Part shown: one piece after another, positions 40,815 to 52,432 of the stretch
Layout: each line of letters starts with the position of its first letter
How positions within the stretch are numbered: position 1 is the first letter of the stretch
Assembly: GCA_028279875.1 (NCBI GenBank)
Contig: JANQMU010000132.1
Span: 89,392-153,391, forward strand
Source: Rhizobiaceae bacterium
GTDB lineage: Bacteria; Pseudomonadota; Alphaproteobacteria; Rhizobiales; Rhizobiaceae
Length of the DNA stretch: 64,000 nucleotides
Direction of reading: 5' to 3'
Position numbers and translations under genes: made by a program
The notes under the pieces: generated by a model
What the model was told of the DNA's origin: nothing
What the model saw: only the letters and a program-made list of their open reading frames with translations
Databases searched by the model: none

Positions 40815-42422
40815 ATGGGACAAGACCTTCGCAACTACCTCCCCGATGACGAGACCTATTGGGCTTCGACAGGCAAGACGATTGCCAACCGGAATCTGTG
40901 GATCTCCATTCCCTCGCTGCTCTGCGGTTTCGCCGTGTGGCTTTACTGGGGGATCATCACCGTACAGATGATCAACCTTGGTTATCCGTTCGAAAACTCC
41001 GAACTGTTCACACTGACCGCCATTGCCGGGCTGTCCGGTGCGACGCTTCGCATTCCCGCGACGTTCTTCATCCGCATCGCCGGCGGGCGAAACACGATCT
41101 TCTTCACGACCGCGCTCCTGATAATTCCTGCCCTTGGCACCGGAATGGCGCTTCAAAACCCCGACACGCCGCTCTGGCAGTATCAGATCCTGGCGCTGCT
41201 TTCCGGCATTGGCGGCGGCAACTTCGCCGCGTCGATGTCCAACATCTCCTTCTTCTTTCCCAAGAAGATCCAGGGCTACTCGCTGGGCATGAACGCCGGT
41301 CTCGGCAATTTCGGCGTGACCACGATGCAGGTCGTGATCCCGCTGGTGATGACATTCGGGCTGTTTGGCGGTGAGCCGCAGACGCTGGTCAATACCTCCG
41401 GCACGCTGATCGGCCGCATTCCGGCCGGGACGGAAACCTATATCCAGAATGCCGGGCTGGTCTGGCTGCTGGCTCTGGTGCCGCTGGCATTCGCCGGCTG
41501 GTTCGGGATGAACAACATCCGCGACGAACATGTCAGTCCGAATATTCCCAACCCGTTTGGCGCGTTCAGCATCATCACGCTGATGTACGGCATCGGCTTC
41601 GTTGCCGCCGGCTTCGGCCTGTGGCTGATGCTGCCGGCGGCGGTCGGCGGTTCCGGTTTCGGCCTGTCGAAATGGATCGTGCTGCCGATCATCATCGCGC
41701 TGACCGTTGCCGGACTGAGGATGATTCCCGGCCAGATCGGCCAGAACCTGACGCGCCAGTACCGGATATTCGGCAACAAGCACACATGGGCGATGACCGT
41801 CATCTACACGATGACATTCGGATCGTTTATCGGCTACTCGGCCGCGATGGGCCTGACGATCAAGGTTGTCTTCGGCTTCCAGCACCTGATGGTCGACGGC
41901 GTCATGACCCATGACACGGTCAACCCCAACGGACCCAGCGCGTTGATGTTCGCCTGGATGGGTCCCTTCATCGGCGCGCTGATCCGTCCTCTGGGCGGAA
42001 TCTGGGCCGACCGTGCAGGCGGTGCGAAAGTGACCCAGATCATCAGCGTCGTCATGGTCGTCTGTGCCCTGGCGCTGGCCTGGATCCTGCAGCAGGCCTA
42101 TTTTTCGGCGACGCCGGAACAGTATTTCCTGCCCTTCCTGCTGTTGTTCCTGTTGCTCTTCGCGGCAACCGGGATCGGCAACGGTTCAACGTTCCGGACC
42201 ATCGCCGTCGCCTTCGACAAGGAGCAGGCGGGCCCGGTTCTTGGCTGGACCTCAGCCGTGGCGGCCTATGGCGCGTTCCTGATCCCGCAGATCTTCGGCG
42301 AGCAGATGAAGGCCGGAACGCCGCAATATGCGCTCTACGGCTTTGCCGTCTTCTATGCGGTTTGCATCGCCATCAACTGGTGGTTCTACCTGCGCCGCAA
42401 CGCCTACATCAAGAACCCTTGA
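40815..42422 (+). CDS. narK: Nitrate/nitrite transporter, NarK2-type MFS
   Basis: 535 residues; GGAAGGA-type ribosome site 9 bases before the ATG. The segments AGLSGATLRIPATFFIRIAGGR (TM2 Arg), SLGMNAGLGNFGVTTMQVVIP (TM5 nitrate signature) and the later Arg in GPFIGALIRPLGGIWADRAGG mark a NarK2/NarU-type protein, generally a nitrate/nitrite antiporter that removes toxic nitrite. It is 65 bases upstream of narG with another hairpin in between. Confidence 0.9.
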   Translation: MGQDLRNYLPDDETYWASTGKTIANRNLWISIPSLLCGFAVWLYWGIITVQMINLGYPFENSELFTLTAIAGLSGATLRIPATFFIRIAGGRNTIFFTTALLIIPALGTGMALQNPDTPLWQYQILALLSGIGGGNFAASMSNISFFFPKKIQGYSLGMNAGLGNFGVTTMQVVIPLVMTFGLFGGEPQTLVNTSGTLIGRIPAGTETYIQNAGLVWLLALVPLAFAGWFGMNNIRDEHVSPNIPNPFGAFSIITLMYGIGFVAAGFGLWLMLPAAVGGSGFGLSKWIVLPIIIALTVAGLRMIPGQIGQNLTRQYRIFGNKHTWAMTVIYTMTFGSFIGYSAAMGLTIKVVFGFQHLMVDGVMTHDTVNPNGPSALMFAWMGPFIGALIRPLGGIWADRAGGAKVTQIISVVMVVCALALAWILQQAYFSATPEQYFLPFLLLFLLLFAATGIGNGSTFRTIAVAFDKEQAGPVLGWTSAVAAYGAFLIPQIFGEQMKAGTPQYALYGFAVFYAVCIAINWWFYLRRNAYIKNP

Positions 42423-42433
42423 ACGCGATCTCC

Positions 42434-42462
42434 ACCTGCCCGGAGATTCGTTTCGGGCAGGT
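42434..42462 (+). other. Intercistronic hairpin between narK2 and narG
   Basis: ACCTGCCCG and CGGGCAGGT form a perfect 9-bp stem with an 11-base loop, followed by CCTTT. It may partially terminate or stabilise the transporter message and thus set the ratio of transporter to reductase. Confidence 0.65.
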
Positions 42463-42487
42463 CCTTTGAACCCAGGGAGCAATAGCG

Positions 42488-45400
42488 ATGAGCCACCTGC
42501 TCGACAGACTGAATTTCCTCCAGCCGAGGGAACTGGAAGAGTTTTCCAATGGTTACGGCCAGGTCACCCGCGAAAGCCGTGACTGGGAGGACACCTACCG
42601 AAGCCGCTGGAGACATGACAAGGTCGTCCGCTCGACCCACGGGGTGAATTGCACCGGCTCGTGTTCGTGGAAGATCTACGTCAAATCCGGGATTGTCACC
42701 TGGGAGACGCAGCAGACCGACTACCCGCGCACGCGGCCCGATCTGCCGAACCACGAACCGCGCGGCTGCGCGCGGGGCGCCTCCTACAGCTGGTACCTTT
42801 ACAGCGCCAACCGGGTCAAGAACCCGCTGGTGCGCGGCCGGCTGATGAAGGTCTGGCGAAAACTGCGCGAGACCAAAAGTCCGATCGACGCCTGGACGGC
42901 GATCCAGGACGATCCAGTCCTGCGCTCCTCCTATGTCAAGACGCGCGGCAAGGGTGGCTTCGTGCGGGCAAGCTGGGATGAAGCGACGGAGATCGTCGCC
43001 GCAGCCAACGCCTATACCGCCAAGACCCACGGCCCCGATCGCGTCTTCGGCTTCTCGCCGATCCCTGCCATGTCGATGGTCAGCTATGCGGCGGGATCGC
43101 GCTATCTGAGCCTGCTTGGCGGCGTATGCATGTCGTTCTATGACTGGTATTGCGACCTGCCGCCGGCTAGCCCGATGACCTGGGGCGAACAGACCGACGT
43201 GCCGGAAAGCGCCGACTGGTACAATGCCGGCTATCTGCTGCTCTGGGGCTCGAATGTGCCGCAGACGCGGACACCGGACGCCCATTTCTACACCGAGGCA
43301 CGCTACCGCGGCACCAAATCCGCCGTCATCTGCCCTGATTATTCCGAAGCGGCCAAATTCGGCGATGTCTGGCTCAACGTGAAACAGGGCACCGATGCCG
43401 CATTGGCCATGGCCTTCGGTCATGTGATCCTGCGCGAGTTCCACCTGGACCGACAGGCCGAATATTTCGAGGACTATTGCCGCAAATACTCCGATTTCCC
43501 GATGCTGGTGAAGCTCGAGAAGAAGGACGGAAAGCTGATCCCGGGCCGTTTTCTGAGGGCCGATGATCTCGACGGCAAACTCGGCGAAAAGAACAATCCC
43601 GAATGGAAGACCGTCGCCCTTGACGACATTGCCGGCGAACTGGTCGCACCCAACGGTTCCGTCGGCTACCGCTGGGGCGGGAACGGCGAATGGAACCTTG
43701 AGGAAAAAGCGGGCGGCGCCGAAACCAGCCTGAAAATGTCGCTGATCCTCGATGAGGATCACGACGATATTGTCGGCGTCGACTTTCCCTATTTCGGCGC
43801 TGATGCGACAGAGCATTTCGACGCCGGTGACCGCCGGCCCAACATCCTGACCAGGAACGTTCCGGTCAAACGCATCCGCACCGCGGACGGCGACGTGGCC
43901 GTGGCAACGGTCTTCGACCTGTTCTGCGCCAATTACGGGCTCGATCGGGGCCTCGGCGGCAACTGGGTGGCCAGTGACTACGATGATGATGTGCCGGGCA
44001 CGCCTGCCTGGGCGGAGAAGATCACCGGTGTCTCCGCTGACAAGATCATCCATGTGGCGCGCGAATTCGCACAGAACGCCGAAAAGACGCAAGGCAAGTC
44101 GATGATCATCATCGGCGCGGCGATGAACCACTGGTACCACATGGACATGAACTATCGCGGCGTCATCAACATGCTGGTGATGTGCGGCTGCGTCGGCCAG
44201 TCGGGCGGCGGCTGGGCGCATTATGTGGGACAGGAGAAGCTGCGACCGCAGACCGGCTGGCTGCCGCTCGCGTTCGCGCTCGATTGGGGCCGTCCGCCCC
44301 GCCACATGAACTCGACCTCAGCCTGGTACGCCCATACCGACCAATGGCGCTACGAGACGCTGACGGCGGGCGAGATCCTGTCGCCGACCGCGCCGGAAGG
44401 CGACTGGAATATCAGCATGATCGACTACAACATCCGCGCCGAGCGGATGGGATGGCTGCCCTCGGCGCCACAGCTCAAGACCAACCCGCTGGAGGTCGCA
44501 AGGGCCGCCAAGGTGGCCGGCGAGGACATCGCACCTTACGTCGCCGGGCAGCTCAAATCCGGCAACCTGGAAATGTCCTGCCAGGACCCGGACGATCCGG
44601 CCAACTGGCCGCGCAATCTGTTTGTGTGGCGGTCGAACCTCCTGGGATCTTCCGGCAAGGGGCACGAGTATTTTCTCAAGCACCTGCTCGGCACCGATCA
44701 CGGCGTCATGGGCCAGGATCTCGGCGAGGAAGGCCGGCAGCTTCCGAAAGAAGCGAAATGGCACGAGGAAGGCCCGCGCGGAAAGCTCGACCTGCTCGTG
44801 ACGATCGATTTCCGCATGAGCACGACGGCGGTCTATTCGGACATCGTGCTGCCGACCGCCTCCTGGTACGAGAAGGATGATCTCAACACGTCGGACATGC
44901 ACCCGTTCATCCACCCGCTGCAGGCGGCGGTGGACCCGGCATATGAGTCGAAATCCGACTGGGAAATCTTCAAGGCGATCGCCAGGAAATTCCAGGACGT
45001 CGTGCAGGGATATCTGGGCAGCGAGACCGACATCGTCGCCCTGCCGATCCTCCACGACACGCCGGCCGAGATCGCCCAGGACCAGGTGCGGGACTGGAAG
45101 AAGGACGAGTGCGATCTGATACCCGGCAAGACCGCGCCGAACTTCATCCCCGTCGAACGCGATTATGCCGCGCTTTACGACCGGTTCGTCGCGCTCGGGC
45201 CGTTGATGGACAAGCTCGGCAATGGCGGCAAGGGCATTGCATGGAACACCGAGGACGAGGTGCAGCACCTGCGCGAGCTGAACGGCGTTTGGGAGGACGG
45301 GCCGGCCGAGGGCTGTGCGAAGATCGTCACCGGCATCGACGCGACCGAGGTCGTGCTGATGCTGGCGCCGGAAACCAATGGCGAGGTCGCCGTCAAGGCC

Positions 45401-46218
45401 TGGGAGGCGCTGTCGAAGACAACCGGCCGCGGGCACGCCCATCTTGCCCTGCCGAAGGAAGACGAGAAAATCCGCTTCCACGACATCGCCGCGCAACCGC
45501 GCAAGATCATCTCCTCGCCCATATGGTCTGGGCTCGAAAGCGAGAAGGTCTGCTACAATGCGGGATACACCAATGTGCACGAGCTGATCCCGTGGCGCAC
45601 GCTGACCGGTCGTCAGCAACTCTATCAGGATCATCTGTGGATGCGGGCCTTTGGCGAGGGTTTCATGTCCTATCGCCCGCCGGTGGATCTGAAGACCATC
45701 ACCGACGCCGTGCACACCGACAAGGACAGCCCGCATGTGGTGCTGAACTTCATCACGCCGCACCAGAAATGGGGGATCCACTCCACCTACTCGGACAATC
45801 TGCTGATGCTGACGCTCAACCGTGGCGGCCCGGTGATCTGGATCTCCGAGAACGACGCCGCCACGGCGGGGATCGTCGATAATGACTGGGTGGAGCTTTA
45901 CAACACCAATGGCGCGCTGACGGCGCGGGCCGTTGTCTCCCAGCGCATCAAGGACGGCACGACCTTCATGTATCACGCCCAGGAGAAGATCGTGAACACC
46001 CCCGGGTCTGAGAAAACCGGCCAGCGTGGCGGCATCCACAATTCCGTCACCCGGGCGGTGCTCAAACCCACCCACATGATCGGCGGCTACGCCCAGCAAT
46101 CCTACGGCTTCAACTATTACGGAACCGTCGGCTGCAACCGGGACGAGTTCGTCGTGGTCCGCAAGATGCAGAAGGTCGACTGGCTCGACCGGCCCGCCAA
46201 TCAGAAGGAGGCCGCACA

Positions 46219-46222
<4 letters not shown>
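42488..46222 (+). CDS. narG: Respiratory nitrate reductase alpha subunit
   Basis: 1244 residues, the usual NarG length. It reduces nitrate to nitrite at a molybdenum bis-MGD centre on the cytoplasmic face of the membrane. The FS0 iron-sulfur ligands H51, C55, C59 and C94 (HGVNCTGSC, RGCARG) show the His/Cys pattern special to NarG. The Mo-ligand region YDWYCDLPPASPMTW is present around 219-230. There is no twin-arginine signal, as expected for the cytoplasm-facing enzyme. narH follows with a 4-base overlap. The operon is preceded by two narK genes and an FNR-type promoter. Confidence 0.97.
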
Positions 46223-47738
<1,516 letters not shown>

Positions 47739-47742
<4 letters not shown>

Positions 47743-48446
47743 TGGACCGGACACTGAAAGCCATGTCGCTGATTCTGAGCTACCCGACGCCGGAACTTCA
47801 GGCGGCGATGGCGGAGATTGCCGGGGCAGTCGCCTCCGACACAAGGCTGACCGCCGCCACCCGCCGGGCGTTGCGCCCGCTGCTGGAGGAGCTTCGGTCG
47901 CACGACATCTACGAGCTCCAGGAGAGATATGTCATGCTCTTCGACCGCTCGCGGACGCTGTCGCTCAACCTGTTCGAGCACGTTCACGGCGAAAGCCGCG
48001 ACCGCGGCGGCGCCATGGTATCGCTGCTCGAAACCTACCGGGCGGGAGGCTACGAACCCGCCACCACGGAACTGCCGGACCACCTTCCGCTGCTGCTGGA
48101 ATTCCTGTCGATGCGTCCATTTGCCGAAGCACGGGAAACTCTTGCGGATGCCGCGCATATCCTGAAGGCGCTGAACGTTCGGCTGACCCGGCGTGAAAGC
48201 ACCTATGACGCGGTGTTCGCCGCCCTCCAGCAATTGTCCGGGATCAAGGCCGACGGTCAATCGGTCGCCGAGTTGCTCGAAGAGCCTGAAGCCGATCCCG
48301 ACGATCTGGATGCGCTGGACGCGGTCTGGGAGGAGAGCGAAGTGCGCTTCGGCCCCGACCCGAATGCCGGCTGCCCGCAGGCGCGCAACATGCTGGCGCA
48401 GATGGCACAACCCGTCAATCCCGCTCCGCGGGACGCTGCCGAATAG
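47739..48446 (+). CDS. narJ: Nitrate reductase molybdenum cofactor assembly chaperone
   Basis: 235 residues of the TorD/NarJ helical fold. The key stretch ELQERYVMLFDRSRTLSLNLFEHVHGESRDRG is the NarJ signature. NarJ holds NarGH until cofactor insertion and docking to NarI and is not part of the final enzyme. The acidic C-terminal part (EEPEADPDDLDALDAVWEE) is typical. It overlaps narH by 4 bases and is 12 bases from narI. Confidence 0.93.
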
Positions 48447-48458
48447 GAGAACAGGCCC

Positions 48459-49223
48459 ATGTTTCTCAGTCTCGACATAGACTTCATTATCTTCGGCGTC
48501 ATGCCCTATGTGGCGCTGACCGTCCTGCTGGTCGGATCCATCGCGCGCTATGAGCGCGATCCGTTCACGTGGAAGAGCTCATCCAGCCAGCTTCTGCGTC
48601 GCAAGCAGCTCATGTGGGGCTCGATCCTGTTTCACGTCGGCATCATCATCGTGTTTTTCGGCCATCTTATCGGCCTCTTCACGCCGGTGTGGCTGCTCGA
48701 CCTGTTCCACATCCCCTACTGGCTCAAGCAGTGGATGGCCGTGCTGATCGGTGGGCCTGCCGGCGTTGCCGCGCTGATCGGCGCGACCATGCTCTTGCAC
48801 CGGCGGCTGTTCGATGCGCGCATCCGCTCAACGTCAAGCTATCCCGATATCATCATCATGGTGCTGATCTGGCTTCAGCTTGCGATCGGCCTTCTGACCA
48901 TCACCCAGACGCTGCAGCATATGGATGGCTCCGAGATGGTCCGCTTCATGAACTGGTCGCAGAGCATCGTGACCTGGAACCTGAACGCCTGGGCGACGGT
49001 GGTTAATGTCCACTGGCTGTACAAGCTGCACATCTTCCTCGGCCTCCTCATCACCATGCTGTTTCCGTTCACGCGACTGGTGCACATGATTTCAGGCTTC
49101 GCCGCACCGTTCCGCTACCTGCTGCGGTCCGGCTACCAGATCGTGCGGTCCCGGCGTCGGAAACCCCGCCTGGCCCGGACCGCCGGTCGGCCTGCCGCAC
49201 CGTCGGCCACGGCAGCCGAGTGA
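48459..49223 (+). CDS. narI: Respiratory nitrate reductase gamma subunit (cytochrome b)
   Basis: 254 residues with five membrane helices. NarI oxidises quinol and carries two b hemes; the candidate heme His are in LFHVGIIIVFFGHLIGL and in the C-terminal KLHIFLGLLITMLFPFTRLVHM. The GPAGVAALIGATMLLHRRLF and WATVVNVHWLYKLH segments match the family. A short basic tail (SRRRKPRLARTAGRPA) extends past the usual end. It is followed with almost no gap by a parvulin gene. Confidence 0.95.
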   Translation: MFLSLDIDFIIFGVMPYVALTVLLVGSIARYERDPFTWKSSSSQLLRRKQLMWGSILFHVGIIIVFFGHLIGLFTPVWLLDLFHIPYWLKQWMAVLIGGPAGVAALIGATMLLHRRLFDARIRSTSSYPDIIIMVLIWLQLAIGLLTITQTLQHMDGSEMVRFMNWSQSIVTWNLNAWATVVNVHWLYKLHIFLGLLITMLFPFTRLVHMISGFAAPFRYLLRSGYQIVRSRRRKPRLARTAGRPAAPSATAAE

Positions 49224-49228
49224 GCAGC

Positions 49229-50086
49229 ATGACGCAGCCTGCTCGGACCGTCATTGCCGTCAACGGCAGGATCGTCTCCGGAGCGCCATCGGCGCCGCGA
49301 CCGATCGGCGGTCCGGTGACGGTCAATGGCGAGGTGATTCCGGCAGCGGCAATCCGCGCGGAAACCCAGCACCATGCCGCACCCAAAGGCAAACCGGGCG
49401 CTGCCTGGCGCAGCGCCGTCAACGCGGTGGTGGTGCGGACATTGCTGCTGCAGGAAGCCCGCCGGCGCGGGCTCACGCCGGAACCCGAAGAAATCGGGCC
49501 GGGCCGCTACGAGACCGAGGAGGAGGCGCTGACCCGCGCGCTTCTCGACGCGGAAGTCGTAACTGAAGCACCCGATGAAGCGAGCGTGCGCGCCGAATGG
49601 GAGCGTGATCCGTCACGGTTCCGCACACCGCCGCTGTGGGAAGTCTCGCACATCCTCGTCGCCTGCGACCCAGGCGACGAAGCAGGCCGGGCTGCCGCCC
49701 ATGCCCGCGCGTCGGACCTTGCAGCTCAGGCGCTGTCGGATCCAAGGACCTTTGCGCACCTTGCCCGCGAGCACAGTGCATGCGACTCGAAATCGTCCGG
49801 AGGCGCGCTGGGCCAAATACGCCCCGGCGACTGCGTGCCCGAGTTCGAGGCGGCGTTGCGTCGAATGGCCGACGGCGAGATCGGCCGCGAACCGGTCCTC
49901 ACGCGCCATGGCTGGCATATTATCCGCCTGGACGCGGTTGCCGAAGGCGACGTTCTGCCGTTCGAGGCTGTGCGGCAGAAAATATCCGACGCCATGATGA
50001 AGGCGGCCTGGAGCCGGGCCGCCCGGCAATTCGTCGACCGGCTCGTCCAGGCAGCGGATCTTGTCGGTGCGGATCTGGAATCATGA
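49229..50086 (+). CDS. Parvulin-type peptidyl-prolyl isomerase in the nar operon
   Basis: 285 residues. The start may be this ATG or the GTG at 49220 that overlaps the narI stop; neither has a strong ribosome site. The rotamase domain is at about 130-235: WEVSHILVACDPGDEAGRAAA, LAREHSACDSKSSGGALGQI and VLTRHGWHIIRLD are the standard PpiC motifs. No signal peptide is visible, so it is probably cytoplasmic. It resembles NifM/NarI-linked isomerases that sit after narI in several proteobacteria and may help fold or assemble the reductase. Confidence 0.85.
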   Translation: MTQPARTVIAVNGRIVSGAPSAPRPIGGPVTVNGEVIPAAAIRAETQHHAAPKGKPGAAWRSAVNAVVVRTLLLQEARRRGLTPEPEEIGPGRYETEEEALTRALLDAEVVTEAPDEASVRAEWERDPSRFRTPPLWEVSHILVACDPGDEAGRAAAHARASDLAAQALSDPRTFAHLAREHSACDSKSSGGALGQIRPGDCVPEFEAALRRMADGEIGREPVLTRHGWHIIRLDAVAEGDVLPFEAVRQKISDAMMKAAWSRAARQFVDRLVQAADLVGADLES

Positions 50087-50120
50087 ACCGGGACACGAGC
50101 GGCAATTCACCCCGACAGAT

Positions 50121-50134
50121 TTGATCGGCATCAA
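50121..50134. promoter_or_regulatory. FNR/FixK-type box, perfect, with a plus-strand -10 element
   Basis: TTGATCGGCATCAA is a perfect box. TAGACT at 50156-50161 lies where the -10 of a class II FNR promoter would be (box centre about 41 bases before the expected start near 50169). The promoter points into a decayed SDR end and then toward the cold-shock gene. Confidence 0.68.
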
Positions 50135-50162
50135 ATTGCCGGACTGAACAGACGCTAGACTG

Positions 50163-50237
50163 TGGCTCTGCTCGCCCGGCACCTTGTTCATGATGGGCAC
50201 CAACATCGCCATCGATGGCGGCTATGTCGCGCAGTAA
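50163..50237 (+). pseudogene. 3-prime remnant of a short-chain dehydrogenase gene
   Basis: Reading back from the TAA at 50235, the frame gives CSPGTLFMMGTNIAIDGGYV-AQ, the standard last strand of SDRs (xxxxGTxIxVDGGY). Nothing upstream encodes the rest of an SDR, so only about 25 codons remain. It lies directly behind an intact FNR-type promoter, which suggests that the former gene was oxygen-regulated and lost by deletion. Confidence 0.65.
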
Positions 50238-50451
50238 AAGGCAGCATCGAAGGGAGGACGCCGTTTCACCTGAACATTGGCTATTGCATTTTCCGGGATG
50301 ATCCCCATATTGGATCGGTACGTTGCCTTGTCTGGTACGCCGAGATATGCGGCACTCTGATCAATCAGGATTTTCCCACACAATGTGAACGGCAAAACCC
50401 GCGCAGTCGGCTAGTGCGCGGAATGAATATCTCATTGAGGGACTATCAACG

Positions 50452-50664
50452 ATGACGACAGGCACTGTAAAATTCTTCAACATCGACAAGGGATACGGGT
50501 TCATCGAACCCGAGGACGGTTCCCGGGACGCATTCGTCCACATATCGGCCGTCGAACGGTCCGGACTGACAACGCTGCGCGAAGGCCAGAAGGTCAGTTA
50601 CGATCTTGTCACCGACGAGCGCAGCGGCAAGATGGCCGCTGAGAATCTGAAGGATCTGGGCTGA
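50452..50664 (+). CDS. Cold-shock-domain protein
   Basis: 70 residues, one CSD. RNP1 is KGYGFIEP and RNP2 is DAFVHISAV. It binds single-stranded RNA or DNA and melts structures. The leader between the SDR remnant and the ATG is about 214 bases, long enough for the structured 5-prime region common in csp genes. The FNR-type promoter at 50121 could feed it after loss of the SDR gene. A terminator follows at 50773. Confidence 0.93.
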   Translation: MTTGTVKFFNIDKGYGFIEPEDGSRDAFVHISAVERSGLTTLREGQKVSYDLVTDERSGKMAAENLKDLG

Positions 50665-50772
50665 TTGCATGATCGGCGGCATCGCAATCGAAGTCGACCA
50701 CGGATGTACTGGCGGCTTCCTGTGAGATGCAACGCTGAAGCAAAAGCCCGAAGAGGCACCTGATGCCTCGTG

Positions 50773-50804
50773 GCCCCGCGCCTGTAAATGGCTGCGGGGC
50801 TTTT
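50773..50804 (+). terminator. Intrinsic terminator after the cold-shock gene
   Basis: GCCCCGC pairs with GCGGGGC, with an inner GCC/GGC extension and one bulged T, and TTTT follows at once. A second 6-bp hairpin (GAGGCA/TGCCTC, 50753-50769) lies just before it. Confidence 0.85.
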
Positions 50805-50824
50805 CTTTGGAGCGAAGGACGTCT

Positions 50825-51808
50825 TCAATCGTCGACAGTCACGGCCGACACGAAACCGGCCGGCTTGACCGCGAGCACCGAGCAACTGACCCGGTCGAGG
50901 ATTTCCTCGGCGGTGTTGCCGATGACGAGACCGGACACGCCGGTCCGTGCGACGGTGCCCATGACGACCAGATCGGACCGCAACTCGGTAATCAGCTTCG
51001 GGATTTCCTCGCCGGCGAGCCCCTGCCGCAGATGCGTGCGCGGGCTGACTTTCTGCGCCGCATCCTGCCCCGCCCATTTGGCCGCCCTGCGCATCAGCCG
51101 TTTCAGCCAATTGGCGTGTTCGCGCTTGACCGTATCGACATAGGCATTGATGTCTTTCTTGGCGATATAGGCCCGCCCGTGACTGTTCACCGACAGAAAG
51201 GGCGGATGCCATACATGCCCGACATGCAGGGCAGCGTCGCTTTCCGCGCAGAGCCAATAGGCCAGTTCGAGGATCTGCCGGTTGAGAATGTCCCCGGCCT
51301 CCTCATCCTCGACCGTGCTCGGTTCATAGATCATGTTCTGCGCATCGACGGCGGCAAGGACATTGTCGAAGTCCCGATAGTCTTCACCCTTGGACAGCCA
51401 GAGCGGACACGGGCAGTGCCGCAGAAGCCGCATATCGAGCCGCCCGAGCAATCGGTCGATGAAACCGCTCGGGCCGATGGGCTTGATGACCAGATCATAG
51501 CCGTTGCGCAGCACCTCGCGAATGATCTCGATATGCGGCCTGCCGACGATGACGTCGGTTTTCAACCCGTCCTGCGGTGCGACGGACTTGGCAAAACCCG
51601 CAAGCTGGTCCTCGGCGTCCTTGAGCCAGCTCGACCGCAAAAGGACCGACATGTCCGAAGCAACGGTCGCCGGCGGCGGCGAAAGCACCCGCAGCAGGTC
51701 GACCCGTCCGCCGGTCGCCTCGGCCAGGCCCAGGGCAAGGCCGAGCGTTTTGGCCGCCGCCGGCGACTCCTCGTCATAGACATATAGAATTTTCTTGAAG
51801 CGTCGCAT
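50825..51808 (-). CDS. Universal stress protein, tandem domains (UspE-like)
   Basis: 327 residues from the ATG at 51808 (GGAG 6 bases upstream); a TTG at 51820 is also in frame. Two Usp domains are present: KKILYVYDEESPAAAKTLGLALGLA and the second half ending LRSDLVVMGTVARTGVSGLVIGNTAEEILDRVSCSVLAVKP, which has the G-2x-G-9x-(S/T) nucleotide loop. The tandem form and length match UspE. A perfect FNR-type box stands 84 bases upstream. Confidence 0.88.
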   Translation of the reverse strand: MRRFKKILYVYDEESPAAAKTLGLALGLAEATGGRVDLLRVLSPPPATVASDMSVLLRSSWLKDAEDQLAGFAKSVAPQDGLKTDVIVGRPHIEIIREVLRNGYDLVIKPIGPSGFIDRLLGRLDMRLLRHCPCPLWLSKGEDYRDFDNVLAAVDAQNMIYEPSTVEDEEAGDILNRQILELAYWLCAESDAALHVGHVWHPPFLSVNSHGRAYIAKKDINAYVDTVKREHANWLKRLMRRAAKWAGQDAAQKVSPRTHLRQGLAGEEIPKLITELRSDLVVMGTVARTGVSGLVIGNTAEEILDRVSCSVLAVKPAGFVSAVTVDD

Positions 51809-51891
51809 CCTGTTCTCCAACGGGGCAGCAGAAAGCCTGCCGACGAGACTAGGCTGTGGTGACCATTTAACCTATGCGCCGGCCTGCGCAA

Positions 51892-51905
51892 TTGATCCGC
51901 ATCAA
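51892..51905. promoter_or_regulatory. FNR/FixK-type box, perfect (UspE-like gene)
   Basis: TTGATCCGCATCAA. TAGTCT on the minus strand at 51852-51847 is a possible -10, putting the box centre about 58-61 bases before the start, as in class I FNR promoters. Confidence 0.7.
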
Positions 51906-51920
51906 CGGATCCCGTGGGGT

Positions 51921-52379
51921 TCAGGGCGCGATGTCGAAATGCAGCACATCCTCCCGGATGCCCAGCTTTGTGTAAAGCGCAACCGCCGGATCGTCGCCAA
52001 GATCGGCTTGCACGTAAATCACATAGGCCCCGCGCTCGACGGCAATGCCCTTCAGATGCTCGATCAGCCCCGTGGCGACGCCCCTGCGGCGATGGTTTTC
52101 GTCAACCGCCAGATCGTAGATATAGATCTCGCTGCGCGCCTGCTCGAACTTCTTGAGTTCATAGGCCGCAAGGCCCCCAATGACGGTCTCGCCCTCAAGC
52201 GCGGCGACGGCAATGAACGGACCACCGCCGAGCAGGTCCTCAAGATAGGCGTCCGCCGGCTGGTCGCCGGTATAGGTCTCCATCTCGTCGAAGGCTCGGC
52301 CGAACATGGCGAGCATTCCGCGAAAAAGGTCGACATCACCGGATGAGAGCTGTCGTATGGTCACTGTGTTTTCGGACAT
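51921..52379 (-). CDS. AAC(3)-I-like aminoglycoside 3-N-acetyltransferase (GNAT)
   Basis: 152 residues. It follows the AAC(3)-I family nearly throughout: MLAMFGRAFDEMETYTGDQP, ARSEIYIYDLAVDENHRRRG (with the acetyl-CoA loop RRRGVATGL), AYVIYVQADLGDDPAVALYT and KLGIREDVLHFDI. The family transfers acetyl from acetyl-CoA to the 3-amino group of gentamicin-type aminoglycosides. No integron site, IS or other resistance gene is adjacent, so it looks like a resident chromosomal relative, and resistance is not proven. It is divergent from the PHO-box gene. Confidence 0.82.
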   Translation of the reverse strand: MSENTVTIRQLSSGDVDLFRGMLAMFGRAFDEMETYTGDQPADAYLEDLLGGGPFIAVAALEGETVIGGLAAYELKKFEQARSEIYIYDLAVDENHRRRGVATGLIEHLKGIAVERGAYVIYVQADLGDDPAVALYTKLGIREDVLHFDIAP

Positions 52380-52432
52380 GGCCGAATCTGCGAGATTCCC
52401 TCACCGTCCGTCAAGCTGAAAGCGTGCGCAGC

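Noticed and set aside
38832..41912. 1026-codon open frame on the minus strand opposite usp and narK
   Set aside because: It is antisense to three clear genes, its protein is rich in Arg/His/Asp with no family motif, and its existence follows from high GC at third positions.
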